This document shows positions 12,501 to 22,950 of a stretch of DNA of 64,000 nt, piece by piece. Positions within the stretch are counted from its first letter, which is position 1; every line of letters begins with the position of its first letter. A program made the position numbers and the translations under genes. The DNA comes from Bathymodiolus brooksi (Eukaryota; Mollusca; Bivalvia; Mytilida; Modiolidae): assembly GCA_963680875.1 (NCBI GenBank), contig OY804575.1:103223505-103287504 (forward strand). Reading direction: 5' to 3'. The notes below the pieces were generated by a model that saw only the letters and a program-made list of their open reading frames with translations, did no database searches and was not told the DNA's origin.

Positions 12501-15229
12501 GTTTTGTAGGTCGTTGTTTGTTCTCTTTCTTTTTTCCATTGTGGTGTCTTCCCTTCTTCGATTCGCGGATTTTCGGTGTATTTGCAATATATGAATTGTA
12601 AAATCGTTCTCATTGAAATAATGTAGATTTAAACATATACAAGTGATCTTGTCCAGTGGCAGTCAAACGTCGTTTACCGGGTTTACACATCCCTCGCTCA
12701 TTTCTCTATAGTTTTATATTTTGTTGAACTTGCTCTCGTTCTGAATATAGCTGAAATACTACTTGCTGGGAATTTAGCAATAATTAGTCACCCAATTGCG
12801 GGATTGATTTTCCTTTAATTCGAGGTCAAATTTGGCAACACAATATAATATCATGTAGTTGTGGAGGATTCGCTGTAAGTAAAATTCTTCTGGTTAGTGT
12901 GCTACTTACAGTCACTGGTCTTCACTGCTTTAACATCTAATATAAACATGCCCTGATATTGAGACCCATACGTGTCTAATTCTATCGCAACATATTGGTT
13001 AGACTCAGAACACCATTCCTCTGTGGGACTACCATCGCCAGTGGAATCATATGTAAATGTCTGCAAATAATAGAATAAAATGCGTGAAGGTCTTTGACTA
13101 ATTATATACACTTACGGTCGTGTTGGGAGATGGATATCCAGAATTATCAATCCATCCAAGGTTATTTCTCCTGAGGGTTGATAATTATGGATATCCACCT
13201 CAGATCTAGGCCGTTAATCTTTTATAACACTGAAACAAACTTTTGAAACTCGAAATGAACCAACCCTGATATTATGCCAATTTCATCTGTTTCAAGCCAG
13301 TGTAGACAACGTTCAGCAGACTTCCTTTCAATGTTTGCATCGAATTTGCTTTATTTACCTTTCTAACTTGATTGAATTGATTGTTGGAATTTTAATGTCA
13401 CTTCATACACATTTGTATAATTTCATGACATCGTTTTATTGGAGGAAACAGAACATCCAAAGAAAACCACCATCCTTCGACGAGTAACTACTAACATATT
13501 TGACCTTCCGCAGCCATGTTGTTCTGCAGACGACTGATAACGAAATAATTATCTTCCTCAAAGGAATGAAGAGGGTTATTTCCCGGGAATTTGAAAAAAA
13601 AATCCCGAGTTATATCCCGGGTAATAACGGGTTATCGCGAATTTGAAAATAAAATACCCGAATAAAAAAATGCTACGTGGTACTATTAAGCCAATCGTAT
13701 TAATTTATAATATGTGAGGTATTATAATCTTTATAATGCAATAGCTAGTGACAATTTTCCATAATCTTATTAATTTGAATCAAACTAATAATAGTGATAT
13801 GTTGTTAGGATTCTACCAGTGTTACATATACCACTGCTCATAGATATATGAGAATATCGAAAATACTCCCTGGTCGTTTTCTATCAACTTACAATGGTAT
13901 CTAACCAAGAAGGAACATGATGGCATACGTAGGTGTACTTATATATGTACTTATGGATTGTACGTATATAAGATATTCTTTGATCTTAGCAAATTAATTT
14001 AGTATAGTAATGTTCTGTTTTCTCTTTTTTTCGTTCTGTCTATTATACTATAGTAGATGAGTTTACTGCGTAACTTTTATACTATGATTATAGTTCTTCG
14101 ATTTAATGATTATTTGTCGCAGGGTCGTGGTCGCTAACATATGGCAGCTGAATTTACATCTTCGCATCATTCATTGCCTATCACCTTACAGTCGGTGAAA
14201 TTTGCTTCCGTCCATGTCTACGATTCACTGCTTTAACGTGCTGTTAACTTTTTAATATTTCATTCTAGAATGGTTCATGTGCCTCCTACAGTCAGATCAT
14301 AGAGTGGTGTGTGCTGAATGTGGGGATCCAGAAATCAGAATGCTTTGCTTGCATAGACCTATTTTTTATATGCATGAATATGTCTATATGTTGTAATATG
14401 CCTAAATGTCTTATTTGTATGCTTTATGTCTGTCTGGCTTCTATATCACGAAAGGCAAAACACATAAAGGTTCTTGCCACATGTGGTCTGACTTTTAACT
14501 GATTATATTAATATTTGCATGCATGTGTTTTTATGTATGTCTTAGCTTTTTTTGTTATTTATGTAGGTTTTATGTGTTATTAATTAATATGTATTCATGT
14601 ACAGACTATAAATAAAACATTGGACTTCACCTACAAGTACCAAATATTAACTGTTTGTGATAAATGTTGCCAGTTGCGCATGTCAGATATTAACTCCGTG
14701 TTTCCGGTTTACTCCACCAATATAGCTGCCCAACAAATCACTACTTAATTTACGCTAAACACCCGTAATGTAATACTATTAAATTGTTTTTCTTTCATTT
14801 AAATAATCACGAAGAATATGGCTTTGAGTGGTTATTAATTCATCGTTCAACGTCACGTGGGATGCTTTGCTATCAGGGGAACGACCACCTTCCAAAATAT
14901 CCATGGCTGATACAAAATTGGTATGTCACAGCTACTACACGGAAGATGATATGTTGTCGATGGAGTATATCAGAAATGTCACAATTTAGTTACCTTAGCA
15001 GCATCACCACTTTCTGTGTAATAATATAGGTCCATATTATCATCTTGAATATTCCAATATGTTGCCTGTATACAAATTTTGTATTGATTTAGAGTATTGT
15101 CAGAGTCGTAAGCATGAAAACCAAATTTGCATTTACTATATGGCACGTTGTTTCCATTAAATGATACACTGTAGGATTTTCCATCATTTATTCTGTAAAT
15201 TGGTTTGTTATCGCATGTATCGAATGTTA
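6290..15229 (-). CDS. single-pass membrane protein, partial gene (four exons, 5' end missing)
   Basis: Four minus-strand exons join in frame with canonical GT-AG borders: 15229-14994, 13060-12910, 11874-11701 and 6516-6290. Together they encode about 261 residues plus a stop. The first two exons form one extracellular module with cysteines in TFDTCDN, SKCKFGF, YKICIQ and EEWCSES contexts. The module is entered and left by phase-1 introns, the usual signature of a shuffled extracellular domain. Exon 3 supplies a transmembrane helix (WIMGGAIGGVAII and following leucines/isoleucines), a basic CRRKR stop-transfer and the start of the tail. Exon 4 is the cytoplasmic tail, rich in Gln/Thr/Asn, with PPPPYY. 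The module is faintly CUB-like in its cysteine and aromatic pattern, but I do not assign it. A signal peptide exon must lie upstream (above 15230) and was not found. Role is inferred only as a cell-surface receptor or adhesion-type protein. Confidence 0.72.
6517..7239. other. intron of the membrane protein gene, 3' part
   Basis: Intronic DNA between exon D and the LINE insertion. No recognised repeat except a possible 5' untranslated segment of the LINE towards 7011-7240. Confidence 0.4.
7240..10497 (+). pseudogene. decayed RTE-like non-LTR retrotransposon (endonuclease plus reverse transcriptase)
   Basis: Coding segments appear in order but in different frames. An apurinic-type endonuclease starts at about 7594 (KIGCWNVRTM) and includes the NQIDHIIING and SDHHLVV motifs near 8220-8320. 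A reverse transcriptase at about 9180-9930 has QAGFRKGRSCIDH, the motif A aspartate in FVDFEKAFDSL and the motif C box EYVDDLALL. The C-terminus at 10240-10485 has GHVLRKP, GRPKTTWRR and REEWRNLV. The stop at 10486-10488 runs straight into a TAAG microsatellite tail. Disruptions include a TGA at about 7703 in place of a tryptophan after SECR, frame changes near 8040-8165 and 8496, and another after 9932. The C-terminal GRPK/TWRR pattern and the short tail repeat fit RTE-type elements; the clade is an inference. It lies antisense in the membrane protein's large intron. Confidence 0.88.
10498..10889. other. intron of the membrane protein gene, no feature seen
   Basis: AT-rich DNA without recognised coding or repeat content. 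Confidence 0.4.
10890..11065 (-). repeat. dispersed repeat family R
   Basis: Contains TGTGGGGTTCGTGTTGCTCC and, further on, GATTTTGAGTATCCCTTTGG, matching the core and 5' end of family R when read on the minus strand. Other good copies are at 12414-12580, 34365-34770 and 44620-44830. Confidence 0.6.
11104..11378. mobile_element. 275-bp MITE with terminal inverted repeats, copy 1
   Basis: The left end AGGGTGTACCATACACTACA and the right end (reverse complement) AGGTGGTACCATACACTTAA are inverted repeats. The whole body recurs in inverse orientation at 15739-15998, proving that it is a discrete element. It has no coding capacity, so it is non-autonomous. The superfamily is not clear. Confidence 0.75.
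11701..11874 (-). CDS. membrane protein exon C: transmembrane segment and juxtamembrane tail
   Basis: The acceptor is CTATTCTAG and the donor is AGAG/GTAAGA (174 nt, phase 1 in and out). It encodes an acidic/aromatic stalk (YYNIIEW), a GGAIGG glycine motif leading a helix of about 22 hydrophobic residues, CRRKR at the cytoplasmic face, and a polar tail (VTYEPDTIITQSGSQQ). The topology is type I if the missing 5' exon is a signal peptide. Confidence 0.8.
11938..12058 (-). repeat. tRNA-derived SINE type 1, 3' part
   Basis: Carries the reverse complement of the SINE body and tail: TATATCGTGGTGGTCAG, GGAGAAAACCACC and GCAAGTCACTGACAAAC. The tRNA-like head is missing. Confidence 0.75.
12059..12413. 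other. intron of the membrane protein gene, no feature seen
   Basis: AT-rich, no recognised feature. Confidence 0.4.
12414..12580 (-). repeat. dispersed repeat family R
   Basis: Shows CACTAGTGGAGCAG, AGTGGGGTTCGTGTTGG and a following GTAATGTTTTGTAGGTCGTT, in the order seen in the other family R copies. Confidence 0.65.
12910..13060 (-). CDS. membrane protein exon B: second half of extracellular module
   Basis: The acceptor is TTATTTGCAG and the donor is GACT/GTAAGT (151 nt, phase 0 in, phase 1 out). It encodes TFTYDSTGDGSP, EEWCSESNQY and a strand-like MFILDVKAVK end. Its single cysteine would pair with one of those in exon A. Confidence 0.75.
13125..13202. repeat. short hairpin element
   Basis: ATGGATATCCAGAATTATCA is answered by TGATAATTATGGATATCCAC about 45 bp later in reverse complement. 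It lies in the intron just upstream of exon B. Confidence 0.65.
13422..13515 (-). repeat. diverged SINE type 1 fragment
   Basis: Contains TTTTATTGGAGGAAACAGAA and AAGAAAACCACCATCCTTCG, a degraded SINE body in minus orientation. Confidence 0.5.
13516..14993. other. intron between exons A and B of the membrane protein gene
   Basis: A short tract at 13565-13680 repeats CCCGGG/AATTTGAAAA motifs. A degraded SINE-type head may lie at 14125-14215 (GCCTATCACCTTACAG). The rest is AT-rich without recognised features; the open frames at 14311 and 14784 show no similarity I know. Confidence 0.4.
14994..15229 (-). CDS. membrane protein exon A: first half of extracellular module
   Basis: The acceptor is TTATTTTTCAG and the donor is AAG/GTAACT. 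The exon enters in phase 1 and leaves in phase 0 (236 nt, 78 full codons). It contains three cysteines (DTCDN, YSKCKFGF, KICIQ) and an acidic, tyrosine-rich end (DLYYYTESGDAAK). It reads open only in this frame, and the protein composition is globular, not repeat-like. Confidence 0.75.
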
Positions 15230-15394
15230 CTGAAAAATAAACAAAATACATTTGGAAGAAAATATCAACAGTACAATTAAAACAGTTAGGAATATCAGTA
15301 AGTATGTATATAATTACTACTAAAAACTCTTGATAATTTTAGTGTTCAACATAGTATAACTAGAATGTTCGATTGAAAGTAAACCGGATCGGTC

Positions 15395-15550
15395 TGTTGT
15401 TTCAGTGATCTAGCACTATAAAAATCCAATTAAGCGTGCTGGTCTAGCACAAAGCGGATATCTGTATCATCTCATTGAAAAGTAACTTGTTCTCTCCATG
15501 CTATAGCTGAAAAGTGCTGAATTGGCATTAAACCACAATCACTCACTCGT
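15395..15550 (+). repeat. SINE type 2, 3' portion
   Basis: Contains GTTGTTTCAGTGATCTAGCA, then GCTATAGCTGAAAAGTGCTG and the tail CACAATCACTCACTCG. The same order occurs in the longer copies at 43105-43470 and 55727-56098. Confidence 0.7.
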
Positions 15551-15738
15551 TCGAATGAATGAAAGTAAACAAACATCATGGCAAAGATGCAATATTATTT
15601 AATAACATACCATTTACAAGTTGAACCAAAAACATTTGTAGAATTGAAAAAATGAAATGATGTATATAAATATGAACGCAGCTATCTAATTTAGTGTACA
15701 CGAAACGTTTCTGGAATAACCTTCATCAGGTTCACTAC

Positions 15739-15998
15739 TTCAGGTAAAATTTGATCTGCTCGTTTAATTTTCTTATTTTTTTTTGCAGTGTGTTTGAATA
15801 TATCCACTGTAATAAATATCAAAATTCTAACAAATTCCAACCAACAGACTCAGAGCTATAAATTCACTAGCCACATAGCAGCTTTTCTCTCTGTGGTTTT
15901 GATCACCGAGATGCTTGAAATCTGCATACAAATATCATATGATCAAAACGTTCAACTGATTTTATAGAGTTATCTCCTTGTAGTGTATGGTACCCCCT
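15739..15998. mobile_element. MITE copy 2, inverse to 11104-11378
   Basis: Reverse-complement copy of the MITE at 11104-11378. Both share ATATTCAAACACACTG and TAGCCACATAGCAGC (one orientation each). The right end AGTGTATGGTACCCCCTTAA retains the terminal repeat; the left terminus is truncated. Confidence 0.75.
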
Positions 15999-16382
15999 TA
16001 AGTCAAAAGATTGGAAATCCAAATAATTCTATAGTCTTCGAGAGCAAGAAATTGTATTCCAAGGAGACGCATCGAGTCTACAATTAAAATATACATACAA
16101 GAGACAAAATTAATTACAAATATAGCCTGTATTGATGACTGTAAAAATATGCGAAGTTAATTACAGGAATAAACAATGAACTATCTGTGAGACGGAAGAG
16201 AAGGAAACTTCAACTTTTTGTATAATATAGTTAATAAAAATACCCCTAATTATCTTTGTACATTGATTCCCCCCACTATACAAAGTACATCAGTGTATCC
16301 GTTGAGAAATTGAAATGATATTATTTTACCTTTCTGTAGACTAGTCTTCAACTAGAGATTCTTTTATACCCTCCCAAATAAA
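15999..16382. other. intergenic spacer, no feature seen
   Basis: AT-rich sequence before the LINE fragment. No coding segment recognised. Confidence 0.35.
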
Positions 16383-17074
16383 AATGTGGAATAGTTTAAA
16401 TAACACTATTCGAAACGTTGATACCTTATCAATATTTAAATCAGAATTAAAGAAAATTGATGAAACTGAAAATCATGCTTTCCTAAACATTATTTTTATG
16501 GTCCTCGGAAATTGAATATTATTTTAACCCAGCTAAGAAGTTCAGCATCGTTTTTAAATTATGATTTATTTCGAGTAGGAATTGTATCTGACCCATCTTG
16601 TCGATGTGGTGCTGCCCTTGAAAATTTAAAACATTTCTTTTTGGATTGTCCAATATACTTACAAGCCAGAACTACATTGATAGATAATCTCAACATGGTT
16701 ACAACCTGCTATACTCTAGATATCAAATTTCTGACATGTGGCAATGTAAATTTAACTTATGAACAAAATTGTATTATATTTAAATATGTTTTTGATTATA
16801 TTAAATGTTCAAAAAAAATTATATCGTATAACTGGTATAACTGGAATTGTATTGGGTGAACATGCACATCATATGAATCCATCTTAATTTTATTTTTCCT
16901 TCTGTTTGTGAATACTCGTCATTGATTCGTTATTAGTGCTATATAGAGTAATTGCATGCCCTTTATGTACTTATTTAATGTAACAAATTGTAATTTGGAG
17001 AAGACTTCATAAGTTTGTTTAACTTGTGTCTAATCCATTTTGTCTATTTAATTGGCAAATAAAATATGTTTAAA
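16383..17074 (+). pseudogene. 3' fragment of a second non-LTR retrotransposon
   Basis: The translation begins WNSLNNTIRNVDTLSIFKSE, shifts frame near 16500, then continues as LNIILTQLRSSAS and a cysteine/histidine box (DPSCRCGAALENLKHFFLDC). This box is typical of the region following the reverse transcriptase in several LINE clades. The 3' end is AATAAAATATGTTTAAA, which recurs alone at 18751-18807. The upstream reverse transcriptase is absent, so this is a 5'-truncated copy. Confidence 0.8.
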
Positions 17075-17514
17075 CTAAAACAATGAACTTAATAGAATTT
17101 TGCAATATTGAGGAAACATTATTCATAGTAAAAAATTTAAATGCATGTAAATTTATCAGTCTGACGTCACTAGACCGATAGCGCTGACTGAATGTATCCG
17201 AAGTTATCATTGGCCAAGTAATCAATGACAATGTATTGAAAATAAATCTACCATCGATATGTCAATTGCGTTTATTTGGTCATTCCGCTTTTTTAGAAAA
17301 AAAAAATGGCTGCCCATATTACCATGTAGTCGAGAGTGTTGATAAACGCCACAAATCCAAATCGCTTTGTTCTTCAAAGTTTGCAAATGATTATCCAACA
17401 TGTGTTGACTTACGATATTCTGTCCATGCTTTTACAATTCCTATCAATACAGCTGTGATGTAAGCTACTTTAATATCAATAAACATCGTTAATCTTCTTT
17501 GCTAAATAGAGAAT
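17075..17514. other. spacer, no supported gene
   Basis: One 75-codon open frame (17236-17463) has no recognisable domain and no flanking splice or promoter evidence, so I do not call it. Confidence 0.35.
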
Positions 17515-17615
17515 ATTATATGGCTCTTTCCGTATCAACCCGAGAGAGCTCTCGGGATGATATTGGTGTCTCGGGTTGATACAGGAGGTGATACGGAAAG
17601 AGCCATATCATATTA
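17515..17615. repeat. hairpin element
   Basis: ATATGGCTCTTTCCGTATCA is repeated in reverse complement as TGATACGGAAAGAGCCATAT about 60 bp later. An inner pair (CAACCCGAG/CTCGGGTTG) lies inside, so the fold is a stem with an internal bulge. Confidence 0.75.
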
Positions 17616-18339
17616 TGTTTATCATATACTTAAACATGAGAAAGTCTTGTTCTGTATTATGAACCTTTAGTCACGTGATCAATATCATTTTAAGGGGTGC
17701 GATAAAGGGATGATGATATCGATATCAGTCACGGCAGAAAAATACAGTCGTAATGTTCTTTCAGCATTATATATGCAAATTTCCTTTATTTAGTACTAAG
17801 TATATGATAAAACATAATACAATTATAAAAAGAAAGTTAAAACAATGATGGTCAACAATCCCAGCAATATCAATGAAACGAACAACCACCTTTCACAAAA
17901 TACAATTCTATCCTGCAATTGTGTAATTTTGAGTACCAATAAACGGGTCAAATAAACTTTAGTGTTATTAAGACATGGTACCTCGTAACCTGATTCATGC
18001 AGAGCTACTGTAAAAAAAACGGTAACAGTATAAGCGTGGATGTCGCAGAGGACACCATTTAAAACGATTAGAAAGACGATTGTTTGCTCTTATCAGACAA
18101 TTTGGCAATTGTTTTAGACATTTTGTCATTGCTAGATAAACACAATATACGTACATTGTTAGTAAATATACAATTAATTTTCGCCCCTGTGAAACAGGTA
18201 AGAAAAGCTCGCCAACGTCTCCCCTTTTCTATCTGTTTCTAAAGCTCGTACAAAAAATATTATATTTTCCGATAATGTACGTATATTGTATAGAGACATG
18301 CCCGGTGATGTAATGATTATCGCATTCGCATCTTAAAAG
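17616..18339. other. spacer, no feature seen
   Basis: AT-rich intergenic DNA without recognised coding or repeat elements. Confidence 0.35.
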
Positions 18340-18415
18340 TTACTTGTTCTCGCCATTCTATAACTGAAAAGCTGCCCACTTGGCTTTAACCAACAATTAC
18401 TCACTCCGCAAAGTA
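18340..18415 (+). repeat. SINE type 2, tail fragment
   Basis: TTACTTGTTCTCGCCATTCT, then TAACTGAAAAGCTG and AACAATTACTCACTCCG match the SINE type 2 tail. Confidence 0.65.
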
Positions 18416-18479
18416 TTTTTTACGATATAATAAAAAGGTAAATAATTGAAAATTGGGAGTAAGAAATAAAAAAGGCATA

Positions 18480-18640
18480 AACTGGATAACCAAAGTTCCT
18501 ATGACGGAGGAGACCACAATGGCAAGAGATCAACATACAAATACAATCAATCCCTGTCACCGATAAGGACTGTGAGTTCGATTTTCGCTTGGACTCGATA
18601 CAACTATATGTGGGCCTGTAAAACTAGTTTAACACATGTT
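18480..18640 (+). repeat. diverged SINE type 1 head
   Basis: A B-box-like GTGAGTTCGATTTTCGC is followed by GGACTCGATACAACTATATG, matching the head-to-body junction of SINE type 1. The tail is lost. Confidence 0.6.
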
Positions 18641-18750
18641 TTATTGAAGTGTCTGAATCAAGAGGAGAAAGTGAGCGGTCATCTATATATGTGCTAGGGA
18701 TATCTATTTAACCTCTGTCTCCAAGATTTTTCAATTAGATTCATATGTTT

Positions 18751-18807
18751 ACAACTTGTGTCTTATCCATTTGTCTTGTTTTGTATGACAATAAAATATG
18801 TTTAAAG
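18751..18807 (+). repeat. LINE 3' tail fragment
   Basis: ACTTGTGTCTTATCCATTT and AATAAAATATGTTTAAAG repeat the terminal 55 bp of the LINE fragment ending at 17074. This is a severely 5'-truncated copy. Confidence 0.7.
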
Positions 18808-19420
18808 TAGTTTTGGTATTTTATGTTCCTCATTTTATCAATTTATTTGATAAGTTTTGAAGTTACTTCCGACAGTTCAGTGGTTCAATACTGGGTACTG
18901 TGGCTTCCTCCATTAATATCGATATCGACATCAAAATGTTATTGTAAGATGTATGTGTCGATGTCAACAGTTTTGTGGTTATGATTTTGGTATTGGAAGT
19001 TCGTATAAATGCCATTTATGCACGATACATTTCTTTGAAATGTTAAATGATGAAAGACAGTCTATGTCCTCAAAATGAAAGAAGATTTTCTTCCTACTCT
19101 GTAAGAAAACAGTCAATATGAAGTACATGTACTTACATTTTAATTGTTAAAAACATGCAAAATGACTTGTCAACCAGATGAAAAGAAATATGTGTATTAC
19201 GTATCATTAGATCACGTGTTATAAACAAGATCATGTGTCCTAGTTAGATATCTTATTATTGACTTATGTTGATACTGTGGGTGATGATAATGTAACTTGT
19301 TGTTTGTTGTATTTCTAAATACACGTTTTATCAGAGTTTGCACAATAAGCAGAAATCATGTTTGACATAATGTGGGAGTGTTATGTCACCTTACATTTGA
19401 GTTGGGGTTAAGCTTAGAAT
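18808..19420. other. spacer, no feature seen
   Basis: AT-rich intergenic DNA. Confidence 0.35.
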
Positions 19421-19476
19421 TTTTAACGCCACTTTCAACAATATTTCAGTTATATCGTGGCGGTCAGTTTTATTTA
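19421..19476 (-). repeat. SINE type 1 tail fragment
   Basis: TTTAACGCCACTTTCAACAA followed by TATATCGTGGCGGTCAG is the reverse complement of the SINE tail. Confidence 0.75.
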
Positions 19477-19629
19477 CATTTGAGCGAGTGCGTAACCCTC
19501 CCGACAAAATGTATATTTTCTAGATTTTCTGAATTTCTATGGCTGTTACATATATGCGCATATTTGATAGTTTATATTTAGATTATGTGGTCATATAAGT
19601 CTTTGTTGATTGATATTTGTCTCAAAATT

Positions 19630-19890
19630 TTATAGGTATATGAAATGGAGGGAAAAAGTATGAATACCAAAGGGGTAATATCAGATGCCATATATCGAAG
19701 GACAGACAATACAATAGCCAAATGAAAACGGACAAAGAATAATCTACAAACATTACACAGAAAACTGAAGAACAACCAACAAGAACCCTCTTAAATGCGG
19801 ATGTGAACACATCTGTTCCAGAATGGTAAGCACTTCCTGCTCCACTAATGGTACCCGACGTGCTACTCTTGTTACAAACCCGGTGATAAG
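19630..19890 (+). repeat. dispersed repeat family R
   Basis: Runs from ACCAAAGGGGTAATATCAGA through GACAGACAATACAATAGCCA, CATTACACAGAAAACTGAAG and TTGTTACAAACCCGGTGATA. This gives the fullest view of the family's order. The open frames on the minus strand here are repeat-derived. Confidence 0.75.
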
Positions 19891-20253
19891 TCATGGAACT
19901 TTACAAATTGTGCCGTTTTTATGACGAAAAAATATATTGTAGTTATATCTGCTTTGTTCAATTAATTCCCTTTTGGTTAAAGAAATATACAATACATTCT
20001 GATCTGTATTCATTTAATATTTCGATAGTTATAGATCACAGAATCAGATATATATATATATATATACAGTTGAATCTCGTTATGTCAAAATTGTTTTGTC
20101 CCGTTTTAAACTTAGTGCTTTTCAACTTAATTTATTCCTAATAATGACAGATATTTTTATTAGTGTTCAATTATGTTATATTTATAGATTTCTATGAAAG
20201 TTCGTTTTGTTGATAATTTTGTAATTTTTCAATAAAATTTACATAATTGTTTT

Positions 20254-20345
20254 GGTTTATGGTGTTTAACGCCACTTTCAACATTAGTTCAGTGATATCG
20301 TGGCGGTCAGCTTTAATGGTGGGGAAAACCGGAGAAAACCACCTC
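20254..20345 (-). repeat. SINE type 1, 3' part
   Basis: TGGTGTTTAACGCCACTTTC, GATATCGTGGCGGTCAG and GGAGAAAACCACC are present. The head is missing. Confidence 0.8.
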
Positions 20346-20623
20346 TACACAATTGTGTATTGCTGTTTAAACTATTGTATGAATATGATGTAATCGAATG
20401 CGTGTTTCTTTTTCTCTCCACTTTTTCTGATAATTACTGAATCTATACTAGGTTAAATTCAGATAACATATATGTATTATCTAGCTTTCTGCATTTTAAT
20501 ATTTCAAATATCAACAGTAAAATGCAATACGAAATAAGGTCAAAGTATGCCCTAAAATCTTGAGGAAATATTTTCGAATACGAAAACTCCAACTTTCAGC
20601 TTCAAATATACAAACGATGTATA

Positions 20624-20693
20624 CGACTGAGTTACTAACCGTTATATGGTTATTCCGACGACTGAGTTACTAGCCGTTATATGGTTATTCCGA
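20624..20693. repeat. 35-bp tandem duplication
   Basis: CGACTGAGTTACTARCCGTT followed by ATATGGTTATTC occurs twice head to tail with one base difference between the copies, which suggests a recent duplication. Confidence 0.85.
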
Positions 20694-21033
20694 CAAAAGC
20701 TGTATGAATAAATATGACAAAATCAACTAGTGGTCGTCTATCAGATTAATATAGTGATTTTGCAAGCTATCTTATAAATACTTGTTTGCATATGCATAAA
20801 AGCATAAATATAGGACATATATTGTTAGAGTATTAGGGAAACTAAACTAATTGGAACTAGTGAAGTTTCCCTTGCTCAGACACACGTGAAGTCGATTGTA
20901 TTTTTCTCTCTTTTTGTCGGGAGAAAGTGACAAATTTTTTTTAATAATAAGTATCTTTTCTGAGTTTGACTTTCGAGATGTGGTCTATGTAAACTTATGT
21001 GATGGAGTGAAATAGATAAACATTATTAGCTGC
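20694..21033. other. spacer, no feature seen
   Basis: AT-rich intergenic DNA. Confidence 0.35.
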
Positions 21034-21150
21034 GGTACCGTAGCTCTTATGGTCGTTATTACACGTAGATAAGATATAATGGGGTTCTATATATGGTATC
21101 GTGGTAGTTAATCTGCACGGTATCATAGAACCCGCGGTACCATAGGATTG
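21034..21150. repeat. hairpin with GGTACC-rich ends, copy 1
   Basis: GGGTTCTATATATGGTATCG and ACGGTATCATAGAACCC are near-inverted repeats. The flanks carry GCGGTACCGTAGC and GCGGTACCATAGG. The right part recurs at 23970-24003. Confidence 0.6.
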
Positions 21151-21989
21151 GGCTTTTTATATCTCTCTCTAAAAGTAAAATTAATATAGTCGAAAAATGT
21201 TCCACAATAGCATAACAATGTAGAACACACAATAAGGCGACAACACCAATAATAATTGCCCTAATGGAAATTTGATTAAACGGATTATTTTCATTTGATA
21301 CTAAAACACAAACCCCTACAATCCATTACCAGATTAAAGGTATATTGCTTACACAATGTTCTAGTATCAATATTATTTTATTGGTTAAACATAGCAAATT
21401 GTGATTAAAAATTTTAACAACTTTTATGGTACCAATATCACTACAAAGCTATAGCAGAGTGGAAAAAAAGGCTTTAAAAACAAAAATATTACAATATTGA
21501 GATAACGTGAAATAAACAAATGGCTTTCATGAAATATAAATCAACTGACAAAACTTGATTAGTTCCAGTATTTAAGTGACATGTAGTACAATTCTGTAAT
21601 TCTTCAAACTTGAGAATATAAGCACTTTTGCACTATATTTCTGTTTAACTGATTGTCAATGAAACATAATGTTGTATATGACAGTGATGTATAATTCACC
21701 ATGTATCCAGGTATAAAGTATTTTAGACTGAAGCAGATTTTGTAACTAAACTGAAGTCTTTCATCATTAAATGTAAACCAGTATTGTCTCTAACAATTGT
21801 AAAATAGAGTGAAACTGCTACGTGTCACTTTTTAATAGTTTTCCTTTAACACTTTATTTGATATGGACAACATACAAAACAATTTATTTCTACATATACA
21901 TACATATATTTAATGAAATATAGCGTTTTATAAAACAAAATGTTTCAACATATGGTAAAAGACATAAGCACACATTATATAAAATAAAA
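21151..21989. other. spacer, no feature seen
   Basis: AT-rich intergenic DNA with no supported coding region. Confidence 0.35.
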
Positions 21990-22245
21990 AAAAGATACTA
22001 AAGGGGTAATCAGAATCGGTAAATCAACAACACAATGGTAAAAAGAAAAAGTACAAAGGGACAAACAACGATCTCTAAAACACTACACCGAAAACTAAAG
22101 ACAGAGCAACGCGAACCCCACTAAAAACCGGGGATGAACTCATGTGCTCCGGAAGAGTTGGCAGTTTCTGCTCTACTAGTGACTTTATTTGTGTTACTCT
22201 AGTTGCAAAGCCGGTAATAATTCATGAATGATGAAAGGATCGGGA
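21990..22245 (+). repeat. dispersed repeat family R
   Basis: GATACTAAAGGGGTAATCAG, CACTACACCGAAAACTAAAG, GCGAACCCCACTAAAAACCG and ACTCATGTGCTCCGGAAGAG follow the family order. Confidence 0.75.
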
Positions 22246-22328
22246 AGTGCTGACGACCAGTGGGACATATCCGTGGTCATTTGTGACATACATATTCCGC
22301 AACAGTTAATCAAGTCAATGTGGCGACT

Positions 22329-22409
22329 GAAAAACTTTCGAAGTGATGACTTCAACTTAACCAAAATGAACTCTTGCTTAACTTGAAGTCATCACTTCGA
22401 AAGTTTCAT
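22329..22409. repeat. short hairpin element
   Basis: AACTTTCGAAGTGATGACTT is answered by AAGTCATCACTTCGAAAGTT in perfect reverse complement with a loop of roughly 30 bp. Confidence 0.75.
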
Positions 22410-22489
22410 AAATTGTTCAGTACAGAAGGAAATGGAGATGGTATTAATATGTACAGTAGATATGTAGTATGTCAATAAATGTTATAGAA

Positions 22490-22860
22490 TACCGAAGGAG
22501 CTATCAAAAATGGACAATCCAGAGAAACTGGCAACACAGGGTACACAAAACGAAGGAAAAACAAAACAAACAAAAACTCAACACAATATGTGTTGGACAC
22601 CACCTCTGTAATATGTGTTGGACACCACCTCACGCAAACACAAACAAATAACATAAATAAGACATGAGCCCTCCTACAAACAACTGGAGGCAAAGACGAA
22701 CCAAACATCTGTTCCGAACGGAAACCACAACAGACATCACAATACGGAACCCAGAACGCAAAGACACACAACAGAACAACACAACAAATATAAAAATGAG
22801 CAACACGTACCCCACCAAAAAAACAAAAACGGTGGTGAACTCAGGTGTTGGCGAAGGGTA
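22490..22860 (+). repeat. dispersed repeat family R, CCAGAGAAACTGGCAAC subtype
   Basis: Starts near GGACAATCCAGAGAAACTGG, contains a local duplication of TATGTGTTGGACACCACCTC at about 22588-22632, and ends with CACCAAAAAAACAAAAACGG and GGTGAACTCAGGTGTTGG. Open frames on both strands are low-complexity products of this repeat. Confidence 0.65.
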
Positions 22861-22950
22861 ATTTTGCATGGACACTTGTAGCATAAATATTAAGAATGGG
22901 CTCAAATCACTCTTCTTAGTGACATAATGCAGTCATGCAAGTTTTTACCA

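Noticed and set aside
17236..17463. 75-codon plus-strand open frame
   Set aside because: No similarity, no promoter or splice evidence, and it crosses an A-run.
22469..22905. Overlapping open frames on both strands
   Set aside because: They are low-complexity translations of dispersed repeat family R.
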